Source: Populus alba
Taxonomy: Eukaryota; Streptophyta; Magnoliopsida; Malpighiales; Salicaceae
Reading direction: 5' to 3'
Assembly (NCBI RefSeq): GCF_005239225.2
Contig: NC_133296.1
Span: forward strand, 11,222,001-11,286,000
Length of the DNA: 64,000 nt
The notes beneath the pieces were generated by a model, which had not been told where the DNA came from, did no database searches, and saw only the letters and a list, made by a program, of their open reading frames with translations. A program made the position numbers and the translations under genes. This document shows positions 20,781-34,409 of this stretch, in pieces (position 1 is the first letter of the stretch; each line of letters opens with the position of its first letter).

Positions 20781-21864
20781 GACCCGATTCATGGCTTTGG
20801 GGGTTCTATAGGATACGTCATGTTATTCATTTATAACGTCAGATTCACAGGTTAGGAAGCAATATATTTATACACAAGATTATTGACTGAGCAATATATT
20901 TTGACTAATTACTTAAATTTAGAAAATGGGATTGAAAAGAAGAAAAAAAAGAGCTCATATAAAAGAGGTTTTACCGACTATATTTATATTCACGGCAGTA
21001 AATCTTTTAGTGACAAGCTCATGTAATAGTTCTTTTAAAAAAATATTTGTTTGTAGTTTCTGATATAACAGTGAATCACTCATTAATAAATTTATTGATA
21101 GCTTTACAGACAGAAAATGTGAGCCAAAATAATAAAATTACTCACTTCATTCCATTAGTAATTTTCTCAGTAAAATTTAACATATCATTGATAGTTGAAT
21201 CATATATAATTTTATCGGTAAAATTACATGTCCCGACATAATACTATTAGCAATTTCATCGGTGAGTTAATAGTTGTAGTGGTATTTATAGTAATTTTTT
21301 TCCAACTCTTTATAATATTCTGACAGACTTATTCCGTTAATGAGTTAATAGTAGCAATAATATTTTTTGTAATTCCTTTTCAACTCTCAGAAATAAATTG
21401 ATGGACTTGTTTCGTCGTTAGTACCGTATTTAATTATTTTACTTGAAAATAGAAAATATATTAACAATAGTTGCACATTTTTTTTTTACATTTGAAGAAT
21501 ATTTAGGTTCGACTCAGAGTGAAGTGGAAGCCTAGCTTAAGAATAAGCAGTGAAGAGATGACAAAACACCACAAGTAGGAAGTCGGATAGGGATCTGTTA
21601 TAATTGAACCACTAGAAAAATCAAACAGGTATATTTTGGAACTTGATGAACAAATTCAAGTTCAAGAAGAAAAGATATGATCTTGCTAAGTAGTTTATAT
21701 AATAAAAACATATATAACTTTTAATTTACTTATTGAATCCAGCTCAAATGTTTCTAAAAAAATTTAAACACTTAATTTTATAATAATTTAGCTCGCTATA
21801 ATCATACGAGGTCAAAAAGACCTTTAAAATAGCCTTAGAAAATATTTTTTTTGTTAGCTTGAGT

Positions 21865-21866
<2 letters not shown>

Positions 21867-21902
<36 letters not shown>
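21867..21902. repeat. AT microsatellite
   Basis: Run of about 15 or more TA dinucleotides, just before the third low-copy repeat copy. Confidence 0.9.
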
Positions 21903-21904
<2 letters not shown>

Positions 21905-21934
21905 TTTCAGCCTTTAAGGTTTTCTATTTATTTT

Positions 21935-22215
21935 TTTATTCTTTTCATGAATTTTGTGTTTTTTGGATTCTTTAATTTCTAATACAGATAGTTTTAGATA
22001 AGACAAGCATGATATTTTAAATTGTGCATTGCTTTCCATATAAAACTTCTAATTTTATCAAGAACTTGTGGTGATCCAATCTACTTCTAAATAATATTAT
22101 CATCATTTTAAAAATACAATTTTTTAGCTCCATTGCATGTTTTTGAAAAATAAAGTTTTTTTGAGCTCCATTAAATAAGATTATCTGAATTTTTAAAAAT
22201 AAATTCCTAATATTT
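21935..22215. repeat. Low-copy repeat, copy 3 (partial)
   Basis: Shares 'cttttcatgaattttgtg', 'gattctttaattt', 'gatattttaaattgtgcattgctttccata' and 'tatcaagaacttgtg' with 18838-19030. A short duplication follows: 'agtcatgccgtggaggcaat' occurs at 22226 and again at 22282. Confidence 0.7.
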
Positions 22216-22319
22216 TTTTTTTTGTAGTCATGCCGTGGAGGCAATTGTTATTTGTCATTATATAAAAAAATGGACATGAGTAGTCATGCCGTGGAGGCAA
22301 TTGTAATTGTTTGTTGCAT

Positions 22320-24540
22320 TGCTATCATTATATAAAAAAGCTACCTAAAAAAACTTGCCATGATTAAAAAGTAATAACATAGGGATTTAATTATAAAAAA
22401 AATTTAATATAATTAGAACTACAGTGTATTTTTCAAAACAAAATGCAAGGATAAAAAAAACCCTTCAAAATATAGTCAATATGTAAATAAAATAAAATAT
22501 AGACTAACTATTGTTTTTAAAAAAATTACAAGAACGAAAAAAAAAACTTTGAAAATGCATTCATTACATCACTAAAAATTTTGCGACCAAATAATCAAAA
22601 GATAATGAATTATTTATATTACATTATATCAAAAATAAATAAACAACAAATTTTTTTATTTCCATGCATAGTAAGAAAATTGAAATATTCTAACTTGTCG
22701 TGAATGTTAAGTCTGTACTTGATTTTAAAGTTTGATTACCTTTTATACACACACACACACATTACGTTACATCATATTAAATGTACTGTGGAAATTAAGT
22801 TGTTTTTATTGCTGAGAAGTGATATAATGCAGTCATCGATCGCTATAGAAACTTGGAATGTTGTGAGAAAGAGATATGAGAGAAAAATATTTTAGTCAAT
22901 AATATTTTAGCCACAAAAAATTAATCTGGATATCAATCGATTCTTAAACCTTTAATTAGAATGAAAAAATAAATTAAAATCCAAAAACATTATTAAAATT
23001 AATTTAATTTTGAGTCTTTAAATTGATCAAAGATATTTTAAGATTAAAAATATAATTGCTAGGATTTGTAAAATACATAAATTGAGATATTATTTGTCCA
23101 AACATGCTTGGCCTTTTTTTTTTTTTCCTTTCGAAGGCTATAGGTGTTTAAACTTGGCATTATAACCAAGCCCATGTGTCTAGGCTCGATTTCACTGGCT
23201 ATGCCTTTCACTTTTTTTTTTTTTTTTTTACAATTTTAAATATTTTAAAATAAAATCTCTTTAAATAAAATAATTACAACATTATTTTAAAAATTATATG
23301 ATAATAATATTTCTATCAAATGAGATTATAGTTTTTTAATGGTAATGCTATGAATAATTATATATAAAAATAGCATGCATAAACAATTCTTCATCAATTT
23401 TTCATTTTTCAAAAAAAAAAAAAAAAAAAAAAACATATCCAACTAGTGGGTGAACTCGTCAATCCTATGAATCAGGTAACTCGAGCTAACATGCCAAACT
23501 TGTGAATCGGGTTATAGATTTCAATGGGATTATAATTTTATTTTCCAGAATTATTTTGTATTTAACTACATGATAAAAAGTGACAAGTTTGTTTGATGAA
23601 AAGTGACAAGGAAATTCTCAAGGATAAGTTTGTTTGATGAAAAGTGATTTTTTAAAAATTATTTTTATTTTTTTTTAATTTTTGTTTGTCTCTAGAAAAG
23701 TTTATCAATCAAAAATATTTTATAGTCAAAGAAAAATTTAGCCAAAAAAGTGTTTTTTTATTTTATTTTTGAGCGGAAAACACTTTTCAGAAGTTGTAAA
23801 AAATTTAGAAATATTATGTTATTTGATGATTATATCAAATTTGATCCTTAAACTTTTTATTGCTATATATTTTGTTTTGAATCTTTTTTTTTATTTTGAT
23901 CCCTTAGAATTTGATTTAATTTGATTTTTATATCAACTTTAGTCCTAATTTTTATGATTGTTATTTGTTTTTCTCTTATTATTTTTTTTAATTGAAATTT
24001 TTTATTTATCAAATTTGATCATCATTTTTTTATTGTTATTTATTTTATTTGAAATAATTTATAAAATTGTATTTTTTTTAATTTCATCATCTTTCAATTT
24101 TTTTTATTTGTTAGATTTGATCTCTATTATTTTAATTGTTATTTATTTTATTGAGATAATTTATGAAATTATATAATTTTTTTTTAATTTTATTCTCATT
24201 CAATTTTTTAATTTGTAAGATTTGTTCCTCATTATTTTAATAAACTTGAAAAAACAAATACTAACAATTTATTTTTTAGATAATTTTTCATGACATAGTC
24301 AAACATTAGAAAATTTTTTTCCAACTTATTTCTCATAATACTACCAAACATCAAAAAATAATTCACTTTTCAGGAATTCATTTTCCAAAAAAATCACTTT
24401 TTTAAAAAAAAATTTACTTTCCAGCAAATAAATAAGACTTTAATAAAAATCATAACTGAATACTAACAGCTATATCAAATCTATTTCAAACAGTGTAGCA
24501 AAATATCTTAAATGTATTTATACTCACCTTCAATTGTTTA
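22320..24540. other. AT-rich intergenic DNA
   Basis: No gene recognised. It contains a CA microsatellite (about 22747-22761), long A and T tracts (23120, 23215, 23410) and repetitive 'tttgatccttattattttaattgttatttatttta' type DNA near 23870-24240. The open frame at 23958-24176 is low-complexity and not credible. Confidence 0.5.
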
Positions 24541-24999
24541 TTCAATTTTAGATGATTGAATTTATGATGATGGAGCCTAGATTTGTAGTTAAATATAGGT
24601 GGAAAGAGCTGTAGTTTTGATTTGTAGTTCAAGAGAAGGAGGAAGAGGTAGTAGAAGGGGAGAATGGTATTGATGTTGGTTGCAATACTTTTAAATTTGC
24701 GAACAAAAGTTTTGATGGAATATTACAATGGAAAATACCATCAATCAATCCATCACAATATGATGATGTGTCATATTATTACAAAATTGCCGACAAGATA
24801 TTTTTTTAGTTTTTTAATTATTTTATTATATCGGTGATTCTATCGTTAATCACTAATGAAATTTTTTCCATTAGTAATTACATTGTTGATAGAAATATTT
24901 CATCATTATTATCATCACGTATTATCGATAGAGAATATTTTATTGATAATCCCATTATTATTTTATAATTTTCTAGTAATGTTTAGATAAAGTTGTCAT

Positions 25000-27820
25000 T
25001 TGTGTTTTCAATGTGGTAATAGAATAAAGTCCAAAACTTCTAGTTGCCTTTTTTTGCATTGCTCTCCCAAAAGGCCATTGATAGGCTCTACTTTGTCTCC
25101 TTATGCTATAGTATTCCCTTAATTGAACATCTTGCTATATCATTTGAATTATTGTTGGTTTAATCTCAAAATTATTAGCTTGTATAGTTGGTCTCCTTAT
25201 GCTATAGTATTCCCTCAAAGCCTTATTCACTTCTTCATTCCACTGATTTTCCATAGCAATGGTAGATGTGGTGATTTCTTGCCTTTTATTTTTATTGATA
25301 TTAAATAAAGTTCTATTAGTCTCAAGATCTAAAAGTGTAGGCTCTACTTTGTCTAGATTTGACCATTCACTTCTACATCGTGAAATAAAAATAAAAGAAA
25401 CACAAAACTAAGATCTAATCAAAGCAATCTTCAAATAAAAAATAGTCTACATTAGTAACAATTTAGCTAGTATTAATATCAATAACAAAAAATTAATCAT
25501 CGGTAATGGCATCAAAAACTTAATAAGATAAATCTTTGCAAGTGAACAAAATTGTAACTAGTTTTAAAGTTTTTGTGAATAAAAAAGTATCAAACCCACA
25601 AGGACTAATTATGATATTGAGTATTGAAATTTACTAAATTAAGTATTGTTTAGAAATAAAATCAATATTTTATAGGATAGACCACTTAAATCAAACAAAA
25701 GTGTTTGGCAAAAGCAAATTAAAAGAATAGAGAATAAAACTTAAGGTTGTAAAGATAATAAAAATAAATATAGAGCTTTTGATTTTACCTAGTTAATTTC
25801 ACACAATTTATTATAACTTGTTATAAAATTTCAAATCTTCATGTTATTGATTAAAAGATATCTTAATTGTTCAGTATTTTCTCTCGAACAACATTAGAAA
25901 TATCTCTACCTAATAATTCAATTTGTATCTAAATTAAATTAATTGAAGATTCATTAGGCTTTTTAATTTTTTTTAATATAAAATAACACAAATCGTGGTA
26001 TAGTATCTTTATCTTTCACTTAATTAATGTTGTTTAATCCTGAAAGCTTTTAATCATAAATTAGTTCTTAGTCTCATTATCATTCAATATATTGAATAAT
26101 AATTAGCCAAAAAATTGTAAGCAATAAGATCAAGGATAAAAACTCAACATTAAAAAATTCAAACCTAAAATAGAAAAAAAAATTTAGTTCATAATGAATC
26201 TAAAATAAACCATGTTTTGACTGAAGTATATCAAGGAAAAATTAAGTAGGAAAATAAAAATAAATTTTTTTTTTCTTGTAATTGGTTGAAAAAGCACTCC
26301 ATTATAGCGCTTGATTTCTTCTAGTTCTCTCCTTCTATCTCTCTCCCCTCTTTTTAATAATAAAAAACCTTTTTTTACCGGCTTTGGTCATGATCTCTTT
26401 CTTGATCTTATATTTTTCTTTGATCCAAATTTTTTTTTTGATTCATGATTTTCTTTTTGGAATAGACAAATTCAAACCTCTGATTTTTAATCCTATTTTC
26501 TTTATATAAATTTATTTTGAGAAAGTCAATTATAAAAGTTGTATATCTTCCTCTTATCTTTATTGTGACACTAAGATCGCTTAATTTGAATATCTATAAT
26601 TTACTAAGATTTGCCTAAGAAATTTTTAATAAGAAAATCTCTTTATCCTTAGAATACAAAATTCCACTTTTAAATGGGTTCCTTTAATACCATGAGTCTC
26701 GGAAAAAGGTTTAGCTATAATTCAATGATTAAATTCTGAATTTTAACTTCAAAGCTTATGATTTTATGAATTTATTTTTTTATATATAAAAAAACTATAT
26801 AAAATAAAAATATTCAAGATAAATAATTAGCATAAAATTAAAAATTAAAATAGATAGAAATCATATAAAAGTGTAGGACATTAATAAGCTTCACTTGGTA
26901 AACAAGTCTTGAATCTCCAGAATAGTGAAAGAATTCCAGAGTTCATGAAAAATAGAGCAACTTTCATCTCACCGCCAACAACAAAAAAAGCTTCCATCCT
27001 CTAGCCGACAACCATCAACTCCTCCCCTCTTCACCGTGGTCAGCAACAACAGCCACCACGTATCTAATAGCAGAACCAGCTCCACCTTCAACCAAACCCA
27101 ATCCGGCCAGGTCGTGATAGAATCTCCTTCAACAGCTCCTGCACGCCGGCCTCCTCCGTTTCACTAGTTGCTCCTCTTGGTCACAACCCCCTAAGCTATT
27201 GATTGAACCCATCTAAAAATAATAGAGGCAGGGAAGAAAAATAAAATCGAATATTTATGCTGAGTTTTTTTTTTTTTTTTGCAGGTTCCGGCTAGCTCTC
27301 ACTGATGGTATAAAAAAAAATATCTTCCATTATAATTGATTTTGCACTTTCAAAAACAGATATTTAAGTTAATGTGTTTAAAAAATGTTTTTTAAAATAT
27401 AATATTTAAAATTGTTCTATTTTAAAAGCGTGATGTTTAAATATATCATATTTTTTAATCAAGATATTTATTAAATTTCATGTTTATAAAATATAACATA
27501 ATTAAAATATGCTAATTTAAGTTTTAATTAGTGTATAAGGAGTCAAATACTGAAAGAGAATTTTAGCTAACTTTGTTTTTATTTATTTTTTTATTCCCTT
27601 TCACCACCTCTCCTCTTTTCAATTTTTTACTTTTTTATTCCCTTTCCCCACCTCTCCTCTGTTTTCATTTTTTTACTTTTTTATTCCCTTTTCCCCGCCT
27701 CTCCTGCTGTTATCGGTTTACGTTACTAATTTATACCATATATTATAGCAACAATTAGATAATTTTTCATGTAACGCGGTCATATAAAATAAAAATTAGA
27801 AAAAATCTCAAGTTATGGAA
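25000..27820. other. AT-rich intergenic DNA with a possible LTR remnant
   Basis: No gene recognised. Around 25585-25610 'gtatcaaacccacaaggactaa' resembles a phrase common in plant LTRs, and 26980-27190 is a C-rich patch with CAC/CTC repeats, but no paired repeat or target duplication was found. Near 27590-27690 a 60-bp unit 'attcccttt(c/t)(a/c)cc(a/g)cctctcctc' is repeated three times. Confidence 0.4.
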
Positions 27821-27829
27821 AACTTGATG

Positions 27830-28225
27830 TTGTTAGATGGTTAGGAAATCATAGAAAATATAGTTTTTATCGGATAAATTTTATACATAATAAAATTATA
27901 GATAATTTAATGAAATAATAAAAAACAATTATATAAAATTTTATTTATTTCATGATATAATAACAGTTGTTCAATATATAATATTTAAATAAAAAATTAT
28001 TAATATTAATATATATCTTTTTAATTATTTATAATATCAATTTGAAAAGCATTCTTAACCAAATATATTAAATTATTTTTTTGTTTTATTTTAATTTAAA
28101 TTACAGTTTTAACCAAACATATATAAATATTAAATTAATCTCAATTAAAAATAAATTTTATAAAATAAATTTTTTTAAATAACAACGACAAATTCTACCA
28201 CAATATTTAAAACTGTTTATAAATC
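27830..28225 (+). repeat. 400-bp dispersed repeat, copy 1
   Basis: Aligns with 43160-43545 on the same strand, sharing 'gtttttatcggat', 'tataatatttaaat', 'ttaaccaaa(t/c)a' and 'cagttttaac(c/g)aaacatatataaatat'. No coding capacity. Length and dispersal suggest a MITE or other non-autonomous repeat. Confidence 0.7.
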
Positions 28226-28769
28226 AGATAAAGTTGCAAACAGCTCTCTCACAACGTCTTTTTCAAGTTTCAGAACACCTACAACTTGGATGGTTACAAT
28301 TCGTAGGCAATCTGATAGAATTTTAGGCTAATAGCTTGGTTTCTCGTAAGCTCATAATCATTTCTCAAGCATTAAATTCCTGCATGAATATCATATATGG
28401 AGAAAGAGTACTCATTTATCAGCATAACTTTTTTTTTTTTTTGTTTTTCAAAATTATCCATTGTTAAGCCTTGCAATCTTCCTTTCAATTATCCATCTCT
28501 GCCTTATCAATTGTCATCATGGATCCCTTGACAAATAAACAAGTTGATTATCCACCAAGGTTAATTAAGTTTATCCAGTGATCTATTTAATTTTAAACCC
28601 TATCACGATTACAAGTTGATTTAATTTTTACTTAAAAAAAGAAAAAAAAAAAAAAGACCTTCCTTTAATTTTATGTCCAACTTATGAGATTCCAATTAAG
28701 ACATGGAAATGCATAATCAAAGGATAAAATAGCTTAGACACGTGCCAATTAGGTCATTTCACAATTCTA

Positions 28770-28970
28770 TGTTTGGCATTGTCTTTGTATCTACGTTTCA
28801 TCAAATTTTAAAAAAAAAATTTTAGCTAAAATTGAGTACGGTTTGTATTTATTGGATCGTTTTGATGTGCTGATGTAAAAAATAATTTTTAAAAAATGAA
28901 AAAACATCATTTGCATATATTTCGGCACGAAAAGCTATTTGAAAAGCAATCGCTACCACACTGCCAAACA
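28770..28970. mobile_element. MITE-like element, copy 1
   Basis: About 200 bp with imperfect inverted ends (tgtttggcattg on the left, cactgccaaaca on the right). The core 'ggatcgttttgatgtgctgatgt' and 'ttcggcacgaaaagctatttgaaaag' is shared with 44350-44553. No ORF. Confidence 0.7.
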
Positions 28971-28979
28971 CGCTGGTAA

Positions 28980-30800
28980 ATTATATTATAAGTCCAATCA
29001 TTTTTCATTTGTTTTTTCTTACTTAATTTATTATTTTAGATACAAGATTGGTAAATAAGTTTGTGTGCCTGTGCGGACAGGTTATAGAAAATTCAGGCAA
29101 TTATTGGGTAGTTCCCCTCCAAAGTCATTTTCTTTTTTAAAAAAAGGTGAGGATTTGTTTATTTACGAGTGATGAATATGTGTTCTTTAAAATTTTAGTA
29201 AATATTATTTTTTTAAAGTGTTTTTTATTTAAAAATATATTAAAATAATATTTTTTTATTTTTTAAAATTTATTTTTGATATCAACATATTAAAACAATT
29301 AAAAAATTTAATTTCAAGCAAGAAAAATTAAAATTTTTATGAAAAGCAAGTTGAACCGTAACTCCAAACAAATATAGAGATCCAATAAAAAAATAAAAAG
29401 TAATATTTTATCCAACTAGGATATTTATAATCACTTTCTAGATTAATTTTTCTTTTTTTTGTGAATGCACAAATTTAATATGTATAGATGATTAAAAAAA
29501 AAATTAGTGTTCAATGTACGAAACTTGTTTGATGAATGCACCTAAACTCTTTTATCATATAGTTTGAAAATATCTTTTATTTTATGAGACAATAGTTTTT
29601 AATTAAAGGAAAGATTTGAGATAAAATGTTAGGAGTCAATTAATTTAATAAATAAAATTGATTTTGAAATCAAATATTTTTGGAAAAAGAGATGGAATAA
29701 TTTTTAATTTTACCTTTTATTTTGAATTTCATTGTCTAAGGCTTGATTGATAATATAATTATAATTTTATAGATATTATTTAAGTTTTATCTCTTTTTTA
29801 TGCAACTTAAATCAAGGATTTAACAATATTGGCTATTAAAATTAGTTACTAACAATGTACAATCAAATTAATAGAAACGCTATAGGATATAGAAAAACTA
29901 TTATTCACCCACACCCATCATATCATATCGTCAAATATTATAATAATAATCCATATTATATTGCTTTTTTCATTATTTTTTAAAAACTATTATTTATCCA
30001 CACCCATTACATTATAAATTACAATAGTAATTAATAATATATTGCTTTTTTTTTAATCTTTGTTATCATTTTTTTTTAATTTGTTTTTGTCTATTTTTTC
30101 TTTTTAATATCGAGATCATTAAAAATTGAGTTTTATAATTTATTTATTTTTTTTTTTATAGAATTCAAGTGGTTTACAAATACCTAAATTGTCCTGATTT
30201 ATAGGTTTGGTAGAGTGTTTTTTTTTTTAATTGAACTTGACTTTATTATTGTTTATTTTTTTCATATAGTTTTTTTTTTAATAATTTTGGAAAAGAGCCT
30301 TGTATATTTATAAAATATGTTACAACCAGCAATTAATTAATTTATTCTACCTAAAAAGTTGAGAAATAGTTGAGTTCATTTAGCAACCTAATTAATGTAT
30401 ATGAATAAATATCGCAATCTAATACATAAAATGCTTTTTTATATATCATCCAAACCAACCAAACAAGTTGGCATCACCAAAGATTCTTGAATTATTAAAC
30501 AAATAATTCAAAATAATTAAATCAGGGCAATTTGAGTGATCATGAAAATAGTTTTTTTTTTTTGTAATTTAAATATTTAAATTGGTAATCAAAATAATTT
30601 ATAAAATTTATTGCAATTTATTAGGCTCATTCACGAGATGGGATTTAACGTATACCATTTAGGATCCACAAAAAAGAAAGATTCTAGAAAATATATACTT
30701 AAAACAAAATTGGCAGATATATGTTGACTTCTTTCTAATAATATCAAAAATAAACTTTTATCCTTGAGAATCCTTCAAAATTAACTTACAGAATGCAAGA
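28980..30800. other. AT-rich intergenic DNA upstream of the DUF506 gene
   Basis: No gene recognised. A diverged MITE-like relative of 28770-28970 is at about 29190-29350. Near 29900-30010 a phrase 'aaactattattcacccacacccat' occurs twice, about 95 bases apart. Confidence 0.5.
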
Positions 30801-30810
30801 TAATGCTAGC

Positions 30811-30834
30811 TGACGTGAGAACCCCCTATAAGTA
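30811..30834 (+). promoter_or_regulatory. Core promoter of the DUF506 gene
   Basis: A TATA box (ctataagta, 30826-30834) lies about 100 bases before the ATG. Just upstream, tgacgtga (30811-30818) contains the TGACG core recognised by plant TGA-type bZIP factors; its use here is inferred. Confidence 0.5.
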
Positions 30835-30929
30835 CTCTTCTCGTCAAGGGCACTATTCTTGCAAGAGCTCAATCTTCTCTCCCTTGTCTTCTTCTCTCTC
30901 CTTTAATAATTCTCTGACATAGCCAGGAG

Positions 30930-33559
30930 ATGGGTGATAAACATGCGGAGGAGATGGGTCTCGGCTATGGTCATGAACGTCTGGACAGCCTTGAAGAGAA
31001 TGTTTCTGTGTTCTTTCCTGAAGATTTTGCTGAGGAGTCTGATCGCTCTTTCGAGGACGAAGATGACTACGAGCCTGATCACGGCTTCCATGACCCCATG
31101 GAAAGGGCTATATTTTGGGAATCCCAAGAGGCCTTGCTTCAGGTATTTAATTTGAATTACAATAATTTACAAAAAAAAGAAGAAGAGGAAATTAATGAAT
31201 ATTAATAGAATTTTCACAATTAATCTCTTTATAATATGATAGTTAGTTCTGCAAAATCTCTCATCCTAGCCTTTAACCAATAATTAAGTGTTAAGTTTTT
31301 TGCATTTTGTGTTATCTGAAGACTGTGGATTTGAGACAAAATTGAAATCACGCAATACCTACTTGGATTGCAATACGAAATATATATTTGTCTGTGTAAT
31401 GCAACATCCATTATGTTTTGGGGAGCTTGGCACCCCCAACGTTTTAAAATATCTTAATTTTAGTATTTTTTTTTTTATATTTTTCATAATAATTATACAT
31501 TCAGCACATTTTAAAATAAAATATTTACTCTCTAACCTTATAATTTTTACATGATGGCACCCTCAGATAAAAACTTTTAGTTCCACCCCTGGCAACATAG
31601 GATATATAGTAGTGGAAGCTTGTTTTGAGATTTTTTTTTCCTCGATATTGGTAGTATTTATTTTTGCAATGGAGCAATGCTTTTAAAATAATAATTTTTT
31701 TAAATTAATTTTTAATATTTTTGGATCGTTTTAATATATTAATGTTAAAAATAAATTTATAAAAATAAAAAAATATTATTTTAATATATCACCAACTAAA
31801 ACACATTTTAAAAAATAAATTTTACTTGTTTTTCTAAGATGCTATCTGAATTGGGGTACTCTTCAACGCAAAAAAGATTTGTGAATTAAAGTGACCAATC
31901 AATAGTTATTTTTTTCTCTTTCTGTAGAGATATGATTTTGAGATTTTTCAGCACTGAATCCACTCATTGAATGGACAAGCAACACCAGGGGACTTCCTGG
32001 AAACTACTACCACCATATTGATTTAGATTTTTAGACAAATCAGGTCCTTTTGTCCAGAGAATATAAGATTTTTTTGGGGGCAGAAAATATAAACATCAAA
32101 ATAAATGTGTTAGATATTTGTATGGTTGTCAATGATTTGGAAATTTGCTCAATTTTGGCATCATTTTCGTTACAGACAACCTTAATCGTAACTGGTAATA
32201 ATGGCGCCACATGTACCGTCGCAAACCTCCAGTTGTTAACAATGAATCGTGTGCAAATTGGGTGGGTATGAGAGCGATGTCCACCATAAAATCTTGGAGG
32301 AAGAAGACAAATTTATCAACTTTAGAGCTTCGATTGGACTATATTTTACTTCATTTCGATAGTGGGGTAAGACGGGCGATAAAAAAAATAAAAATTCTTA
32401 TTAATATGACGTACTGAATCGATCACTTCTATAAAAATAAATAAATAAATAAAAATATAGGGAGTAATTTTAGCCAACTCACGAGCTCATTACCTCGTGA
32501 AAACTCTTAACAATGTAACAGGTAATTGCATCATTACACATGTATAATAACACTGGGAACTTGTAATTGTGAGATTTAGCGAAACCGATAATTTTTTTTG
32601 CAGGAAGTCTTGAACCGCTGTAGCAAAACAGGTTCAAAGTTAAGGCAGGAGGTCTACAGAATCACAGGGGTAGCGAAGGAGGCTGATTTTTGCAGCTGCC
32701 TGAAGCCCAGTAAAGGGTGCACTAGCTGTTTAAGGCAGAGGGTTGTCAATTTGCTCACCCAAAAGGGATTTGTTGCAGCTCTTTGCACCTCAAAGTGGAA
32801 AAACACCAAAAAGTATCCAGGAGGTGATCATAATTCTATACTTCTCTGCTTAATTAGATGGATTTATTAAATTTAAATTAACTTTTTTAGGAGGGACAAC
32901 AAGGTTTATACTAGACAACAACTAAGAACAATTTTTTTAACAAAAGATTATTACATAAACATCGTTAAAGCATGAAAATTCGTAAGGGAATATAAAATTA
33001 CTAGACATGAAAATTCACATTTAAATAGAAAATATAGTCATGAAAAGATCTGTTCTTTTCTTCTTGTATAAAAGAGTTATTATGTTTCTTAAGATACCCT
33101 TTCTCTCTCTCTCTTTGCGTTTAACATGACTTTTATCCATGCCCTAAATTTCCAGGGAAGCACGAGTACGTAGAAATGATTGCAAGCACAGTCGGAAGCA
33201 AGAAGAAAATTCCATATCTGATTGAGTTGGAATTCCGAGACCAGTTTGAGATGGCTAAAGCATGTGATGAGTACCGCAATCTTGTGGCCAAGTTGCCAGA
33301 ATACTACATCGGAAAAGCTGAATACCTCAACACCATTGTTGGCATTCTATGTGACGCAGCCAAGAGATCAATGAAAGAGAAGAAAATCCACATGGGTCCA
33401 TGGAGAAAGAGAAGCTTCATGCAAATGAAATGGTCAAATACTTCTGGAAGACGGTCTGTTGAAGAACCCTCAAGCAAGATATCTTCTCTTCCCTCATCCA
33501 GACAAGCACATGAATCTTGCTTTCACTTGTCTGCTGCTCCAGCATTGACTGTGACTTAG
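30930..33559 (+). CDS. DUF506 family protein (PDDEXK-like plant family), three exons
   Basis: Exons 30930-31142, 32604-32823 and 33156-33559 give 278 codons. Introns are GT...AG: donor cag|gtattt with acceptor tttgcag|gaag, and donor ggag|gtgatc with acceptor ttccag|ggaag; frame is preserved. Exon 1 encodes an acidic amino terminus (FFPEDFAEESDRSFEDEDDY). Exon 2 has the conserved cysteine-rich segment (CSCLKPSKGCTSCLRQRV) and AALCTSKWK. Exon 3 has HEYVEMIASTVGSKKKIPYL, LIELEFRDQFEMAKA, YYIGKAEYLNTIV and the family end signature KKIHMGPWRKRSFMQMKW. DUF506 proteins are plant-specific, related in fold prediction to PDDEXK nucleases but with no demonstrated nuclease activity; some Arabidopsis members (RXR) restrain root-hair growth. 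The function of this copy is unknown. A possible poly(A) signal aataaa is at 33913. Confidence 0.92.
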
Positions 33560-34400
33560 AAGATCATGGGATGTCAACCAGTTTTGTTCTTGTGCTTGTA
33601 GTTGTATTTGCGGCTATGTATGGTTGAAGGCAGACCCCAATGCTGAGCTTTGTAAATGGGGAGCTAGTTTTGCATCTTTGTGGGTCATTCAAGTAGGTAT
33701 CGTAAGTCATGTTAGAGGGGCTTAGGGTTCTAGTACGATGCTTGAATACTGCATTGTTCAGGATAAAAACAATTGAGTGTGATATCATAGATGTATTGTG
33801 TTCATGTTTTATGCAACTATATATCCATCATCGCGTGCATTTTGTGCAGTGTGTTTCCATTAGCAAATTAACTTTGTGGTTTAAAACAAGGTGGACAGGG
33901 GCCTTCAAGCACAATAAACACAGCCATGATTCTTTCTTTTTTTTTTATAATCTTTGATTTTATTAAAAAAATGGTTATTTAAGCAATAGTCCATAAAATA
34001 AAATAAAAAAAAGAAAAAAAAAAAAAAACATAAAACAAAAACAAAACAAATCAAAATATCAGTAACATTTGTATTAATTTGTCCAAAACTTAATATCATT
34101 TATATTGATTAAAAAATTAGATTTCCAAATATGTAAACTAATGAAGATAGGACTTCAACCTAGTAAAAAGAGATGATGAGATCAAGCTAAAGCAGGATCC
34201 AAAATCTAAGATATCTTGAAAGACAATATTATTCTAAACTAGCTATATATTCTAAGTTGTGTAAAAAGATAAAAGCTTTCAAGCTATTTTTTTTTTAAAA
34301 ATTTCAAGTAACCAATGTAAAACCATTAATATAATATATCATCCAAACATCTTAAGAACAACATCCACCAGTTCCCCACCAAAATAAATTTCCATCCAAT
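33560..34400. other. 3' flank of the DUF506 gene, then AT-rich DNA
   Basis: The first 350 bases are less AT-rich and probably form the 3' untranslated region, with aataaa at 33913. After that come A- and T-tracts with no gene recognised. Confidence 0.5.
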
Positions 34401-34409
34401 ATTTCAAAT

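Larger units (their letters stand above)
20980..24981. mobile_element. Possible CACTA-derived segment (ends uncertain)
   Basis: The right edge reads attttctagtaatg (24968-24981), whose complement cattactagaaaat resembles the CACTA terminus cactactagaaaat with one change. Next to it, 24800-24960, and also 20985-21440, are many short 'tcggtaa/tcgtta/ccgaca' type repeats like CACTA subterminal repeats. No transposase was seen and the left end was not found; the span is a guess. Confidence 0.3.

Noticed and set aside
23958..24176. 72-codon hydrophobic frame
   Set aside because: Low-complexity T-rich DNA; no support for a membrane protein gene.
25560..26880. Possible degraded LTR around 'gtatcaaacccacaaggac'
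   Set aside because: Only one short resemblance; no paired repeat, primer site or polypurine tract found.
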